From: Tsukamurella sp. 8F
GTDB taxonomy: Bacteria; Actinomycetota; Actinomycetes; Mycobacteriales; Mycobacteriaceae
DNA length: 64,000 nucleotides
NCBI RefSeq assembly: GCF_029167375.1
Contig: NZ_JARFTP010000020.1
Span: forward strand, 1 to 64,000
Reading direction: 5' to 3'
Shown: positions 23,757-33,516 of the stretch, in pieces
How the letters are laid out: the number at the start of each line of letters is the position of its first letter
Numbering within the stretch: the stretch's first letter is position 1
Made by a program: the position numbers and the translations under genes
Notes under the pieces: model-generated
Databases searched by the model: none
The model's input: only the letters and a program-made list of their open reading frames with translations
Told to the model about the DNA's origin: nothing

Positions 23757-24965
23757 TCACCGCTCCCGCGCCGCCCGGCGCGCCAGGTAAGCGCGCTCGG
23801 CGGGGTTGCGGGCCAGCGCGGCCGCGCGCGCGAACTCGTCGGCGGCCGCGCTGTCGCCGAGGCGGAAGAGCAACTCGCCGCGCACCGCGTGGTACACCTC
23901 GTAGCCGGTCAGTTCGATCCCGTCGACGATCGCCAGCGCTGCCTCCGGGCCGCGCAGCTCCGCGACCGCGACCGCACGATTCAACGCGACAACCGGAGTC
24001 GGGTGCACCAGCCACAGCTGGTCGTACAGCTCCAGCACCTGGTCCCAGCCGGTGTCCTCGGCGCACGCAGCGTCGGTATGCACCGCGCCTATCGCCGCCT
24101 CGATCTGGTAACGGCCCGGCCGATTCTCGGCGAGCAGCACCCGGACCAGCGCATGCCCCTCCGCGATCTGCCCCGCGTCCCACAGCGTCCGGTCCTGCTG
24201 CGGTAGCGGCACCACCTCACCGCTCGACACCCGCGCCGCCCGCCTTGCATGCGTCAGCAGCATGAGTGCCAGCAGCCCGCGCAGCTCGGGCTCGTCCGGC
24301 AACAACGCGACCAACAGGCGCCCCAACCGGATCGCCTGCTCGCACAGGTCGACGCGCACCGCCCGGTCGCCCGCGGCCAGGTACCCGGCGTTGAAAACCA
24401 GGTAGACCACGCCTGCGACATCCGCGACCCTGTCCGGGAGCTCGTCCACGTCCGGCACGCGATACGGGATGCGAGCCTGCGTGATCTTCCGCTTGGCCCG
24501 CGTGATCCGCTGTGCCATGGTGCGCTCCGGTACCAGGTACGCGGACGCGATCTCCGCGACCGTGAGACCGCCCAGGAGCCGCAGGCTCAGCGCTACCCGC
24601 GCGTCCGGCGCGAGTGCCGGATGGCAGCAGGTGAAGACGAGCCTGAGCTGGTCGTCCGCCACGACGGGGGGCGGCTCACCGTCGGGCTCGGAACACGCCG
24701 CGGCCGCCTCGGCGTGTAGCTCGGCGCCCCGCTTCGCCCGTCGCCGTCGGTCGATCGCGCCTCGGTGCGCGGTCGTGGTGAGCCATCCCGCAGGGTTCGG
24801 CGGCGTGCCGGTCTCCGGCCAGACCGCGAGCGCCTTCACGAGCGCCTCCGCGGCGGCCTCCTCTGCGACGTCGAGACTGCCGAACCGGCGGGCGAGCGCC
24901 GCGACGATGCGGTGATACTCCTCGCGGAACACGGCCTCGACCGCCTCCGCCGGTGCTGCGATCAC
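23757..24965 (-). CDS. ECF42-type RNA polymerase sigma factor with TPR-like C-terminal domain
   Basis: A 402-residue protein. Sigma-2 lies near residues 10-75 (EEYHRIVAALARRFGSLDVA, then PAGWLTTTAHRGAIDRRRR). Sigma-4 lies near 110-170 (LGGLTVAEIASAYLVPERTM). Then comes a 230-residue helical extension with TPR-like repeats (AIGAVHTDAACAEDTGWDQV, PTPVVALNRAVAVAEL, ERAYLARRAA). This long form without an anti-sigma factor is typical of group ECF42. GTG 24965 overlaps the stop of the DGPF/YCII gene (GTGA). Confidence 0.9.
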   Translation of the reverse strand: MIAAPAEAVEAVFREEYHRIVAALARRFGSLDVAEEAAAEALVKALAVWPETGTPPNPAGWLTTTAHRGAIDRRRRAKRGAELHAEAAAACSEPDGEPPPVVADDQLRLVFTCCHPALAPDARVALSLRLLGGLTVAEIASAYLVPERTMAQRITRAKRKITQARIPYRVPDVDELPDRVADVAGVVYLVFNAGYLAAGDRAVRVDLCEQAIRLGRLLVALLPDEPELRGLLALMLLTHARRAARVSSGEVVPLPQQDRTLWDAGQIAEGHALVRVLLAENRPGRYQIEAAIGAVHTDAACAEDTGWDQVLELYDQLWLVHPTPVVALNRAVAVAELRGPEAALAIVDGIELTGYEVYHAVRGELLFRLGDSAAADEFARAAALARNPAERAYLARRAARER

Positions 24966-25303
24966 TCCGCCTGGAAGGGCCGCACCTCGACCGGGCCCTC
25001 GCACGCCGTCGACGCCTCGCGAGCCAGCGCAAGCGCCTCGTCGAGATCGGCCGCCGTGAGAACCCAGAAGCCTCCGATGTGCTCCTTGCCTTCGAGGTAC
25101 GGGCCGTCGGTGGTCGAGTTCTTCGCCGCGTCCACCACTGCCGCCGTGTCCGCAGGAAGCAGGCCACCGCCGAACACCCAGCGCCCCTGCTCGGTGACCT
25201 TCTTGTTGAACGCGTCCACCTGGGCGAACATGCGCTCCATGATCTCGGGTGAGGGCACCTCGTCGTCGGTGCTGCCGTGGACGGTGAACAGGTACTGGGT
25301 CAT
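24962..25303 (-). CDS. YCII/DGPF-domain protein, ECF42 partner
   Basis: A 113-residue protein starting MTQYLFTVHGSTDDE. TDGPYLEGKEHIGGFWVL carries the DGP(F) signature, and the C-terminal VEVRPF is typical. Proteins of this family sit directly upstream of ECF42 sigma factors and their genes are usually the sigma factor's targets. Here the stop codon overlaps the sigma start. Biochemical role unknown. Confidence 0.88.
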   Translation of the reverse strand: MTQYLFTVHGSTDDEVPSPEIMERMFAQVDAFNKKVTEQGRWVFGGGLLPADTAAVVDAAKNSTTDGPYLEGKEHIGGFWVLTAADLDEALALAREASTACEGPVEVRPFQAE

Positions 25304-25406
25304 GATGACTCCTTCGTCGAAGAACGGCGGTGTGTTCCGCCGTCACAGTTACCACGCACGGGCCACACCCTTCTGCGACATCACCTACGAGATAATCCCC
25401 AGCGCT

Positions 25407-26105
25407 TCACTCGGCCCGATTCAGTGCGGCCTGCACCTGGCGTTCGAGCGCTATGGTGGCGGGCCTCGGCAGATCGATCAGACCGTCGAGTTCCTTCCGC
25501 GCGCGCCCGTACGCCTGCTGGCGTTCGGCGGGCGTGGCCCCCGAGTCCATCGCGACAGCGAGCAGGCGCTGCGCCCGCGAAAGCCGCTCCTGCTCCATCG
25601 GATCGAAGTCGCCTCGTCGACGGCGGCGCGCCTCCTGCTCGGCGACATCGAACGCCGCGGCGTAGGCGTGCACGGCGTCGCGGTACTCCTCGACGGTCGG
25701 CGCCGCCGACGTCTCTACGTCCGCCGAGTCGGGGCGGAGCAGGTCCGCGCGCCGCTTCGCCTTATGGAAGTCGACGGTGAGCGGCTCCCGCATATCGATC
25801 ATCATCGGGTAGTCGAGGATCGTCGACAGGTCGGTCTCGTAGCCGAACCAGCGCTCGTCGACGGAGTCGTGCTGCGCGGATGCGCGGTGCAACTCCCGGT
25901 TCAGCGCTGCGCGATCCACCCGGCCCAGTCCCTCGGCTCGGGCGAGCGCGGCCTTGGTCTCCTGCTTGATCCGGAACCGCTCCAGCCGCCGGTTCGCTCG
26001 CCGTTCGTTCCACGCGGTGACACCGCGCACCGCGCCGCCGATCGACCCGCCGAAGACGAAGATCAACCACCAGTAGGAGCCGATGTGTTGGAGGAGTTGG
26101 TCCAC
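25407..26105 (-). CDS. Membrane-anchored protein of unknown function
   Basis: A 232-residue protein. One membrane helix near residues 10-30 (YWWLIFVFGGSIGGAVRGV) is followed by a charged, largely helical cytoplasmic part rich in Arg, Glu and Ala. A central segment (WFGYETDLSTILDYPMMIDM) is the most conserved-looking. Similar proteins exist in Mycobacteriales with no known role. It is monocistronic, downstream of the map terminator. Confidence 0.6.
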   Translation of the reverse strand: MDQLLQHIGSYWWLIFVFGGSIGGAVRGVTAWNERRANRRLERFRIKQETKAALARAEGLGRVDRAALNRELHRASAQHDSVDERWFGYETDLSTILDYPMMIDMREPLTVDFHKAKRRADLLRPDSADVETSAAPTVEEYRDAVHAYAAAFDVAEQEARRRRRGDFDPMEQERLSRAQRLLAVAMDSGATPAERQQAYGRARKELDGLIDLPRPATIALERQVQAALNRAE

Positions 26106-26134
26106 ACACTCCAGAATGCCACCTAATCCGCAGC

Positions 26135-26169
26135 GAGCCCGCCGGCCTCGAAGAAAGGCGGGCGGGCTC
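26135..26169 (-). terminator. Terminator after map
   Basis: GAGCCCGCC / GGCGGGCTC outer stem with inner GCCT / AGGC pairing, 14 bp downstream of the map stop. Confidence 0.75.
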
Positions 26170-26183
26170 CGAAGCGCAGGCCC

Positions 26184-26978
26184 CTAGGGGCGCGGGGTGA
26201 GGATGCGTGGGCCGTCGGCGGTCACCGCGACGGTGTGTTCCCAGTGCGCGGCGCGCGAACCGTCGTCGGTCACGACGGTCCAGTCGTCGTCGAGCACCGT
26301 CGTGTCGGCCGTACCGAGCGTCAGCATCGGCTCGATCGCCAGGGTCGAGCCGACGACGAGGGACGGCCCGCGCCCGGGCTTGCCCTCGTTCGGCAGGAAC
26401 GGGTCCAGGTGCATCTCGCGCCCGATGCCGTGCCCGCCGTAACCGTCGACGATGGCGAACTCGCGGCCCATGCGCGCAGACGCGGCCCGGGTCTCGGTCT
26501 CGATGGCATGCGAGACGTCCGTGAGGTGGCCGCCGTCGAGCATCGCCGCGATGCCGGCATCCATCGCGAGGCGCGTGGCCTCGGACAGGTCCGAGTCGGC
26601 CGCCGACAGCTCGCCGACACCGAACGACCAGGCCGAGTCGCCGTGCCAGCCGTCCAGGATGGCTCCGCAGTCGATCGAGACCAGGTCGCCCTCTCGCAGC
26701 ACGGTCTGCCGATCCGGGATGCCGTGCACGACGACCTCGTTGACGGACGCACAGATCGATCCGGGGAAGCCGTGGTAACCCTTGAACGACGGCACTGCCC
26801 CCGCGTCCCGGATGACGGCCTCCGCCACCTCGTCGAGTTCGAGCGTGGTGACCCCCACCCGAGCCGCGTCGCGCACGGCGACCAGCGCCGAGCCGACCAC
26901 CGCGCCCGCGGCGGTCATGGCGTCGAGTTCACCCGCGCTGCGGAACGGAACCGTCTTCTTCGGGCGAAACCGGACCAA
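26184..26978 (-). CDS. map: Type I methionine aminopeptidase
   Basis: A 264-residue protein. Metal ligands sit in [18 protein letters not shown] (two Asp), [11 protein letters not shown] (His) and [10 protein letters not shown] and [10 protein letters not shown] (two Glu). It removes the initiator methionine. The proposed start is TTG 26978, two bases after the adk stop, giving the usual [14 protein letters not shown]-terminus; no later start fits. Third gene of the secY-adk-map operon. Confidence 0.93.
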   Translation of the reverse strand: MVRFRPKKTVPFRSAGELDAMTAAGAVVGSALVAVRDAARVGVTTLELDEVAEAVIRDAGAVPSFKGYHGFPGSICASVNEVVVHGIPDRQTVLREGDLVSIDCGAILDGWHGDSAWSFGVGELSAADSDLSEATRLAMDAGIAAMLDGGHLTDVSHAIETETRAASARMGREFAIVDGYGGHGIGREMHLDPFLPNEGKPGRGPSLVVGSTLAIEPMLTLGTADTTVLDDDWTVVTDDGSRAAHWEHTVAVTADGPRILTPRP

Positions 26979-26980
26979 GG

Positions 26981-27526
26981 TCAGTCGCCGAGTTCGTCGA
27001 CGACGCGCTTGAACACCACGTCGACGTCGCCGACGGCGTCCACGTGGATCACGGATTCGCCGTAGTAGTCGAGCAGTGGCGCCGTCTCGCGCTCGTAGAC
27101 GTGCATCCGGTTCCGGATGACGTCCTCGGTGTCGTCGGCCCGGCCGCGGGCCAGCATGCGCTCCACGACGGCGTCCTCGGGCACGTCGAACGACACGACC
27201 GCGTCCAGCTTCTCCGAGCGGTCGTCGAGGATCTGCGCGAGCGCGTCGCCCTGCTCCGTCGACCGCGGGAAGCCGTCGAGGATGAAGCCGTTCACCGCGT
27301 CGGGTTCCTTCAGCCGTGAGCGCACCATGTCGACGGTGACCGACGAGGGCACCAGGTCGCCCGCGTCCATGTACTTCTTGGCCTCGACGCCTAGCGGCGT
27401 GCCGGCGCTGATGTTGGCCCGGAAGAGGTCACCCGTGGAGATGTGGGGGATGCCGTACTTCTCGGACAGGCGCTCCGCCTGCGTACCCTTCCCCGCTCCG
27501 GGTGGGCCAAGAATCACCAGTCTCAC
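26981..27526 (-). CDS. adk: Adenylate kinase
   Basis: A 181-residue protein of the short-lid type. The P-loop is [23 protein letters not shown] binds AMP, and the lid is reduced ([14 protein letters not shown]). It equilibrates AMP, ADP and ATP. The start overlaps the secY stop by four bases (ATGA), so it is co-translated with secY. Confidence 0.97.
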   Translation of the reverse strand: MRLVILGPPGAGKGTQAERLSEKYGIPHISTGDLFRANISAGTPLGVEAKKYMDAGDLVPSSVTVDMVRSRLKEPDAVNGFILDGFPRSTEQGDALAQILDDRSEKLDAVVSFDVPEDAVVERMLARGRADDTEDVIRNRMHVYERETAPLLDYYGESVIHVDAVGDVDVVFKRVVDELGD

Positions 27527-28836
27527 TTCAGGAACCCTTCGTAGTTGCGTTGCATCAGTTGGCTCTCGATCTGCTTAACGGTATCGAGGCCGACGCCGAC
27601 GAGGATGAGAATCGACGTACCGCCGAACGTGGCGGCGATGCCGCTGAAGTTGGCGCCCGATAGGAAGATGTTCGGGAGGATCGCGATGATGCCCAGGTAC
27701 AGGGAGCCCGGGAAGGTGATCCGCTGCAGAACGTAGTTCAGGTAGTCGGCGGTCGGCTGACCCGGCCGGATCCCCGGGATGAATCCGCCGAACTTCTTCA
27801 TCTCGTCGGCGCGCTCCTCCGGTTTGAAGGTGATCGCCACGTAGAAGTACGTGAAGAACACGATCAGGCCGAAGTACACCACGATGTGCACCCAGTTCTT
27901 CGGGTCCACGAGGCGGGTCTGGATCCACTGCTGCCAACCGGACAGTTCGCCGCCACCGGACATCAGCTGAATGACCAGCTGCGGGAGGTACAGCAACGAG
28001 GACGCGAAGATCACCGGGATGACGCCGGCGGTGTTGACCTTGATCGGCAGGTAGGTCGAGGATCCGCCATACATGCGGCGGCCGACCATGCGCTTGGCGT
28101 ACTGCACCGGGATACGGCGCTGGCCCTGCTCGATGAACACGACCGCGGCGATCAGCACGAGCACGGCGATGATGACCGCTGTGAACACGAGGCTGCCGCT
28201 GCTGTCGAGGATGTTCTTACCCTCGGCCGGGAGACGCGCGGCGATACCGGAGAAGATGAGCAGCGACATGCCGTTGCCGACGCCGCGCTCGGTGATCAGC
28301 TCGCCCATCCACATGACCAGGATGGCGCCCGCCGTCATGACCAGCACGATGACCACCAGCTGGAAGATCGACTTGCTCGCGAGGATCTCCTGCTGGCAAC
28401 CCTGCAGCAGCTGGCCGCGTGCGGCCAGGGCCACGATGGCGGTGGCCTGCAGCAGCGCGAGGGCCACCGTCAGGTAGCGCGTGTACTGCGTGATCTTGGC
28501 CTGCCCGGCCTGCCCCTCCTTGCTGAGGGTCTCGAACCGCGGGATCACGACGTTCAGCAACTGGATGATGATCGATGCCGTGATGTAGGGCATGATCCCG
28601 ATCGCGAACACCGACAGCTGCAGCAACGCGCCGCCGGAGAACATGTTGATCAGCGAGTAGATGTCGGCGTTGGAGCCCTTACTCAACTGATCCAGGCACT
28701 GACTGACGGCTTTGTAGTCGACCCCGGGAGACGGGATCGTGGCGCCGAGCCGATACAGCACGAGGAGGCCCAGAACTACGAGGATCTTCCGCCTCAGATC
28801 GGGCGTTCGGAAGATCGGGACTAGGGCGGAAAGCAC
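27523..28836 (-). CDS. secY: Preprotein translocase subunit SecY
   Basis: A 437-residue, ten-helix channel protein. The plug-region stretch [37 protein letters not shown], and [17 protein letters not shown] are hallmarks. GTG 28836 has AGGAGG four bases upstream; an ATG four bases earlier is out of frame. A 240-bp leader with a terminator at its far end separates it from rplO, so secY-adk-map should have its own promoter in 28840-29030. Confidence 0.98.
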   Translation of the reverse strand: MLSALVPIFRTPDLRRKILVVLGLLVLYRLGATIPSPGVDYKAVSQCLDQLSKGSNADIYSLINMFSGGALLQLSVFAIGIMPYITASIIIQLLNVVIPRFETLSKEGQAGQAKITQYTRYLTVALALLQATAIVALAARGQLLQGCQQEILASKSIFQLVVIVLVMTAGAILVMWMGELITERGVGNGMSLLIFSGIAARLPAEGKNILDSSGSLVFTAVIIAVLVLIAAVVFIEQGQRRIPVQYAKRMVGRRMYGGSSTYLPIKVNTAGVIPVIFASSLLYLPQLVIQLMSGGGELSGWQQWIQTRLVDPKNWVHIVVYFGLIVFFTYFYVAITFKPEERADEMKKFGGFIPGIRPGQPTADYLNYVLQRITFPGSLYLGIIAILPNIFLSGANFSGIAATFGGTSILILVGVGLDTVKQIESQLMQRNYEGFLK

Positions 28837-29033
28837 ACATCCTCCTGCGACGGGTCCAGTGGTCTGTAGCTACAGGCCTACGCGACCCGAAGTTGCTTGG
28901 TCTCTTGCAAACGTCTGAACTCTAACAGCCGACGACGAAGCGGCTGCTCACGGAGCGTCGTCGCCCAGCCAACCGGCAGGTGACGCGCGCCGCCCGAGGC
29001 GAGGCCGCTACGAGCGACCCCACATGCGGCGAA

Positions 29034-29062
29034 GCCGCGGCGGGCGCGGGGCCCGCCGCGGC
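29034..29062. terminator. Terminator between rplO and secY
   Basis: Perfect 12-bp stem GCCGCGGCGGGC / GCCCGCCGCGGC with 5-base loop, just downstream of rplO. Confidence 0.75.
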
Positions 29063-29080
29063 TCACGCTGCGACGCGATA

Positions 29081-29533
29081 TCAGGCCTTGACGGACTGCT
29101 CGGTGACCGAGCCGCCGGCCGCGGAGATCTTCTCCTTGGCGGAGCCGGACACCTTGTCGGCCGTCACGGTGACCGCGACGCTGATGTCGCCGTCGCCGAG
29201 GACCTTCACGAGACGGTTCTTGCGGACCGCGCCGGCCTTGACGAGATCGTCGACGCCGATCGTGCCCCCCTCGGGGAACAGCCGGGCGATGTCGCCCACG
29301 TTGACGACCTGGTACTCGACACGGTTGCGGTTCTTGAAGCCCTTGAGCTTCGGCAGCCGCATGTGCAGGGGCATCTGTCCGCCCTCGAACGTCACGGGGA
29401 CGTTCTTGCGCGCCTTGGTGCCCTTGGTACCGCGGCCCGCGGTCTTGCCCTTCGAGCCCTCACCGCGACCGACTCGGGTCTTCTCGGTCTTAGCGCCCTT
29501 CGCGGGGCGCAGATCGTGCAGCTTGATAGCCAT
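29081..29533 (-). CDS. rplO: 50S ribosomal protein L15
   Basis: A 150-residue protein. [20 protein letters not shown] and the Gly-rich [17 protein letters not shown] loop are diagnostic, and the C-terminal domain ends with [17 protein letters not shown] late assembly protein in the 50S subunit. Last gene of the distal spc transcript. Confidence 0.98.
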   Translation of the reverse strand: MAIKLHDLRPAKGAKTEKTRVGRGEGSKGKTAGRGTKGTKARKNVPVTFEGGQMPLHMRLPKLKGFKNRNRVEYQVVNVGDIARLFPEGGTIGVDDLVKAGAVRKNRLVKVLGDGDISVAVTVTADKVSGSAKEKISAAGGSVTEQSVKA

Positions 29534-29536
29534 TGG

Positions 29537-29716
29537 TTACACCTCCTCCACTTCCACGAGGTGCGAGACGACCTTGATGAGGCCCCGGTTGACGGGGTTG
29601 TCCTCGCGGACCACCGTCTTCCGGATGCCCCGCAGACCCAGGGTCCGCAGGCTCTCACGCTGATTCTTCTTGGTGCCGATGGTTCCGCGCACCTGGGTGA
29701 CCTTGAGCTGTGCCAT
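29537..29716 (-). CDS. rpmD: 50S ribosomal protein L30
   Basis: A 59-residue protein starting [20 protein letters not shown] and ending HLVEVEEV. Length and sequence fit bacterial L30. It lies three bases downstream of rpsE and three bases upstream of rplO. Confidence 0.96.
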   Translation of the reverse strand: MAQLKVTQVRGTIGTKKNQRESLRTLGLRGIRKTVVREDNPVNRGLIKVVSHLVEVEEV

Positions 29717-29719
29717 GTC

Positions 29720-30364
29720 CTACGCTCCCTGTCCCGCGCGGGCGCGGAGCATGCCGGCCGGGGCCACGTCCTCGATGGGCAGGCCGCGGCGGGCCGCGAC
29801 CTCCTCCGGACGCTGCAGGCCCTTGAGGGCGGCGACGGTCGCGTGCACCACGTTGATCGCGTTGTCGCTGCCGAGGCTCTTGGCGATGACGTCGTGGACG
29901 CCCGCAGCCTCGAGCACGGGGCGCACCGCACCGCCGGCGATCACACCGGTACCGGGGCTGGCCGGGCGCAGCAGGACGACGCCTGCGGCGGCCTCACCCT
30001 GGATGGGGTGCGTGATGGTGCTGCCGATGAGCGGCACGCGGAAGAAGTTCTTCCGGGCCTCCTCGACACCCTTCTGGATGGCCGCGGGAACTTCCTTGGC
30101 CTTGCCGTAGCCGACGCCGACCATGCCCTGGCCGTCGCCCACGATCACCAGGGCGGTGAAGCTGAAGCGACGACCGCCCTTCACGACCTTGGAGACGCGG
30201 TTGATGGTGACGACGCGCTCGATGTAGTTGCTCTTCTCGGCCTCGCGGCCACCGCGCTGGTCGCGGTCGCGGCCACCGCGGCCGCCGCCGCGGCGCTCGT
30301 TGTTCTCGGGACCGTTGTTACCGGCGGGGCCGTTGCCGCCGTCACGACGCTGACGTCCGGGCAT
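29720..30364 (-). CDS. rpsE: 30S ribosomal protein S5
   Basis: A 214-residue protein. It has an N-terminal Gly/Arg-rich extension typical of Actinobacteria ([14 protein letters not shown]), then the S5 dsRNA-binding domain ([20 protein letters not shown]) and [18 protein letters not shown]. Site of ram and spectinomycin-resistance changes in other bacteria. Confidence 0.98.
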   Translation of the reverse strand: MPGRQRRDGGNGPAGNNGPENNERRGGGRGGRDRDQRGGREAEKSNYIERVVTINRVSKVVKGGRRFSFTALVIVGDGQGMVGVGYGKAKEVPAAIQKGVEEARKNFFRVPLIGSTITHPIQGEAAAGVVLLRPASPGTGVIAGGAVRPVLEAAGVHDVIAKSLGSDNAINVVHATVAALKGLQRPEEVAARRGLPIEDVAPAGMLRARAGQGA

Positions 30365-30395
30365 CAGGCTGCCTTTCCTTGAGTGGACTTGATCA

Positions 30396-30803
30396 TCAGA
30401 ACTTCAGCCCGCCTTCGCGAGCCGCGTCCGCGAGGGCCGCGATCCGGCCGTGGTACTTGTTGCCACCACGGTCGAAGACGACGGCCTCGATGCCCGCTGC
30501 CTTGGCGCGGGCAGCGATGAGCTCGCCGACCTTCTTGCTCTGTGCGGTCTTGTCGCCACCGGCGGCCTTGACGTCCGCCTCGATGGTCGACGCGGAGGCC
30601 AGCGTGTGGCCCTTCGAATCGTCCACGAGCTGGACGTGGATGTGCCGGCTGCTGCGCTTCACCACGAGGCGCGGACGGACGGGCGTACCCTCCACCTTCT
30701 TGCGAAGGCGGAAGTGGCGGCGCGCCTTGGAGATGCGCCGACGCGTCGAGACGTCCTTGCCGACGGGAACGCGCTTGCTGTTCTCGGTCTGTGCAGTTGC
30801 CAT
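30396..30803 (-). CDS. rplR: 50S ribosomal protein L18
   Basis: A 135-residue protein that binds 5S rRNA. Motifs: [40 protein letters not shown], and the C-terminal [20 protein letters not shown]. Standard place between rplF and rpsE. Confidence 0.98.
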   Translation of the reverse strand: MATAQTENSKRVPVGKDVSTRRRISKARRHFRLRKKVEGTPVRPRLVVKRSSRHIHVQLVDDSKGHTLASASTIEADVKAAGGDKTAQSKKVGELIAARAKAAGIEAVVFDRGGNKYHGRIAALADAAREGGLKF

Positions 30804-30806
30804 GGT

Positions 30807-31346
30807 TTACTTACCCGTCTTTCCGACCTTGCGACGGATCTGCTCACCCTCGTAGCGGATGCCCTTGCCCTTATAGGGGTCGGGACGACGGAGCTTGCGG
30901 ATCACGGCCGACACCTGGCCGACTTGCTGCTTGTCGATGCCGGACACCGAGAATTTGGTGGGGCTCTCGACGGCGAACGTGATGCCCTCCGGGGCCTCGA
31001 TCGGGACCGGGTGGCTGAAGCCCAGGGAGAACTCGAGGTCCCTACCCTTGAGAGCCACGCGGTAGCCGACGCCGTAGATCTCCATCTTCTTGGTGTAGCC
31101 CTCGGTCACACCCGTGACGAGGTTCTGCACCAGGGTGCGGGAGAGGCCGTGCAGGGCCTTGCTCTTGCGCTCGTCGTCGGGGCGGGCCACCACGACGGCG
31201 CCCTCCTCGTTCTTCGTGATGGTGATCGGCTCGGCGATCGTCAGCGCCAGCTGGCCCTTGGGCCCCTTGACGGTGACGTCCTGGCCGGCGATCTGCACGT
31301 CGACGCCCGATGGGACGACGACGGGGTGCTTGCCAATACGCGACAT
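30807..31346 (-). CDS. rplF: 50S ribosomal protein L6
   Basis: A 179-residue protein with two related domains. [20 protein letters not shown] opens it; [19 protein letters not shown] and [16 protein letters not shown] close it. ATG 31346 is chosen because it gives the canonical N-terminus. It lies 11 bp from rpsH. Confidence 0.98.
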   Translation of the reverse strand: MSRIGKHPVVVPSGVDVQIAGQDVTVKGPKGQLALTIAEPITITKNEEGAVVVARPDDERKSKALHGLSRTLVQNLVTGVTEGYTKKMEIYGVGYRVALKGRDLEFSLGFSHPVPIEAPEGITFAVESPTKFSVSGIDKQQVGQVSAVIRKLRRPDPYKGKGIRYEGEQIRRKVGKTGK

Positions 31347-31357
31347 GTCTTTCCCCC

Positions 31358-31756
31358 TTACCAGACGTAGGCGAGGACTTCGCCGCCCACGCCCTGCTTG
31401 GCTGCCTGGCGGTCGGTGAGGAGGCCCGAGGACGTGGAGATGATCGCCACGCCCAGGCCGCCCAGGACCTTCGGCAGGTTGGTGGACTTCGCGTACACCC
31501 GCAGACCCGGCTTCGAGACGCGGCGGAGGCCCGCGATGGAACGCTCCCGGCTCGGGCCGTACTTCAGCGACACGACGAGGCTCTTGCCCACGGTCGCGTC
31601 CTCGGTGCGGTAATCGGTGATGTAGCCCTCCGACTTGAGGATCTCGGCGATGTTCGCCTTGATCTTCGAGTGCGGCAGCTTCACCTCGTCGTGGTACGCC
31701 GAGTTGGCGTTGCGCAGACGGGTCAAGAAGTCTGCGATCGGATCGGTCATGGTCAT
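31358..31756 (-). CDS. rpsH: 30S ribosomal protein S8
   Basis: A 132-residue protein. [20 protein letters not shown] and the C-terminal [20 protein letters not shown] are diagnostic. In E. coli S8 represses the spc operon at the rplE leader. Here rpsH is first in its transcript and is separated from rpsN by 6.7 kb of unrelated genes, with its own promoter at 32003-32031 and a 240-base leader. Confidence 0.98.
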   Translation of the reverse strand: MTMTDPIADFLTRLRNANSAYHDEVKLPHSKIKANIAEILKSEGYITDYRTEDATVGKSLVVSLKYGPSRERSIAGLRRVSKPGLRVYAKSTNLPKVLGGLGVAIISTSSGLLTDRQAAKQGVGGEVLAYVW

Positions 31757-32002
31757 GACAGCGTCCGTCTACCTTTCTCGCAGCGGTTCCCATACAGCCC
31801 GCACACACCGGTACCCACGCTCACCATGCAAGGTTCACGCTTGGGCCTGGCGCATCACGAAGTGGGCCTACCACGAAGCGATTTCGTGTCCTGACCGGCT
31901 GTTGCCGACCAGGTCCCGGACCGTCTGGGGGACACCGCCAGGCGTCCCCTGGGGTTCGGGGAGGTGCGCCGGAAGTGCTCGCGCACTCCAGGCAACCGTT
32001 CT
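31757..32002. other. Leader of the rpsH operon
   Basis: No gene seen. The transcribed leader can form hairpins (for example around 31930-31965, GGGGGACACCGCC with GGCGTCCCC). It could hold a ribosomal-protein control site, but no known one is recognised. Confidence 0.35.
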
Positions 32003-32031
32003 AGTGTAGGGAAACTGCTGGCCGGAGGCAA
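32003..32031 (-). promoter_or_regulatory. Promoter of the rpsH-rplF-rplR-rpsE-rpmD-rplO operon
   Basis: Minus strand TTGCCT (32026-32031), 17-bp spacer, TACACT (32003-32008). The -35 lies two bases from the stop codon of the upstream dehydrogenase gene. Confidence 0.75.
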
Positions 32032-32033
32032 AA

Positions 32034-32843
32034 TCACGCGTAGCGCGTATCCATGGCGAGCGCCTCCCACGCGTCGATCTCGTCGAGCTGTGTCCGCAGC
32101 TTCGCCCGGATCCGGTCCACCGATTCGGGTCCGAGCGGCAGCCGGAGCGGCGGGTCCGGGTGGTCGACGACGGCGAGGATCGCGGCCGCCGCGCGGACCG
32201 GATCGTTCGGCTGCCTACCGTGCTGTAGCGGGAACCGACGGCGCAGCTCGCCCGCGGGGCTGTCGGCGTAGGCGGCGAGCGGCTCCGCGGCCGCGATCGA
32301 ACGCCCGGCGAAGTCGGTGCGGAACGGCCCCGGTTCGACGACGGTGACCCGCACACCCCATCCCGCGACCTCGCCGGCGAGTGCCTCGGACATGCCCTCG
32401 AGCGCGAACTTGGTCGTGGCATACGCCGCGTGGCCCGGGTTGCCGACGACGCCGCCGACCGACGAGAGCTGCACGATGTGGCCGGTCCCCTGCCTACGCA
32501 GGTGCGGCAGCACCGCTCGCGTGACACGCCAGGCACCCAGCAGGTTCACATCCAGCAGGCCGCGGAGATCGGCGTCCGACACCTCCTCGACCGCGCCGAG
32601 CAGCCCGTGTCCGGCATTGTTCACGACGACGTCGATGCGACCGAACTCGGTCATCGCCGCGTCGACCGCCTGCCGCACCTGCTCGGGATCGGTGACGTCG
32701 AGGCGACAGCCGTGGGTGAACGCGGCGACCGACGCCCCGTCACGTGCCGTCGCGAAGACAGCGTCCCCGCGCGCCGCAGCGGCCTCCGCGATCTCCCGGC
32801 CGAATCCGGAGCCGGCGCCGGTGACGAACCAGACCTTGGACAT
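32034..32843 (-). CDS. Short-chain dehydrogenase/reductase
   Basis: A 269-residue classical SDR. Cofactor motif TGAGSGFGREIAEA, NNAGHG, catalytic Ser in QLSSVGGV and YATTK with the Tyr/Lys pair. The proline-rich C-terminal part (RLPLGPESVDRIRAKL) resembles the oxidoreductases of unknown substrate often found next to MarR regulators. It is divergent from such a regulator with two palindromes between, so its expression is probably induced when the MarR ligand is present. Confidence 0.9.
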   Translation of the reverse strand: MSKVWFVTGAGSGFGREIAEAAAARGDAVFATARDGASVAAFTHGCRLDVTDPEQVRQAVDAAMTEFGRIDVVVNNAGHGLLGAVEEVSDADLRGLLDVNLLGAWRVTRAVLPHLRRQGTGHIVQLSSVGGVVGNPGHAAYATTKFALEGMSEALAGEVAGWGVRVTVVEPGPFRTDFAGRSIAAAEPLAAYADSPAGELRRRFPLQHGRQPNDPVRAAAAILAVVDHPDPPLRLPLGPESVDRIRAKLRTQLDEIDAWEALAMDTRYA

Positions 32844-32857
32844 GGAACCTCCCAGAA

Positions 32858-32874
32858 GTCTTGAGTATCAAGAC
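32858..32874. promoter_or_regulatory. MarR operator 1 (GTCTTGAGTATCAAGAC)
   Basis: Arms GTCTTGA and TCAAGAC around GTA. Located 15 bp before the dehydrogenase start codon. Confidence 0.75.
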
Positions 32875-32883
32875 AAATGATAC

Positions 32884-32896
32884 CTTGATACTCAAG
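32884..32896. promoter_or_regulatory. MarR operator 2 (CTTGATACTCAAG)
   Basis: The same 11-bp core as operator 1 in reverse orientation, 15 bp before the MarR start. Paired sites suggest control of both divergent genes. Confidence 0.75.
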
Positions 32897-32910
32897 ACGA
32901 AGGAGGCGGG

Positions 32911-33441
32911 ATGGATTCGGTGGGACGCGGGCTCGCGGGCTGGCTGGCGACGATGTCCGCAGAGGACACCGATCCGCTGGTCGAGGCGGTACGTCAACGG
33001 ATCGGCCGGCTGGCCCGGCAGTTCGACCGGATCCTCGACGACGTCGCAAACGACCAGGACATCAGCCGGGGCGACTGGACCGCCCTCTCGGTGCTGGTCC
33101 GCGCGGGCCGGCCGTGCACGCCGTCCGACCTGGGACGAGAACTCGGCCTCACGTCGGGCACGGTCAGCACGCGGATTCGCCGCCTCGCCGCGGCCGGCTT
33201 CGCAGCGCCCGCGCCGGGCGGCGGGGACGCGCGTAGCCGCCCCATCACCGTGACACGGAGGGGACGACAGCGGTGGCGCGCGGCCACGGCCGAACGCACG
33301 CGCCGCGAGCGCGAACTGCTGCGGAGCGCTTTGGACCCGCAACAACTCGCGGCCGTCGACGACGGGCTGGCGGCTCTGCTCGGGGCGCTCGAACAACGGC
33401 TCGGAGCGGGCGGCACACACGACCTGCCCCGCCACGGCTGA
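32911..33441 (+). CDS. MarR-family transcriptional regulator
   Basis: A 176-residue protein. The winged helix spans about residues 55-110 (DWTALSVLVRAGRPCTPSDL, then SGTVSTRIRRLAAAGF with GGGDARSRP as the wing). N- and C-terminal helices form the dimer. ATG behind AAGGAGG. Divergent from the dehydrogenase; two matching palindromes in the gap are its likely operators. Confidence 0.92.
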   Translation: MDSVGRGLAGWLATMSAEDTDPLVEAVRQRIGRLARQFDRILDDVANDQDISRGDWTALSVLVRAGRPCTPSDLGRELGLTSGTVSTRIRRLAAAGFAAPAPGGGDARSRPITVTRRGRQRWRAATAERTRRERELLRSALDPQQLAAVDDGLAALLGALEQRLGAGGTHDLPRHG

Positions 33442-33516
33442 GCGCACTGCGCCTGTCGGTGCGCTGTGATTGGATACCCCGAAACCCGTCTCGGATCCGC
33501 TCCAGGAGGACAGGCC

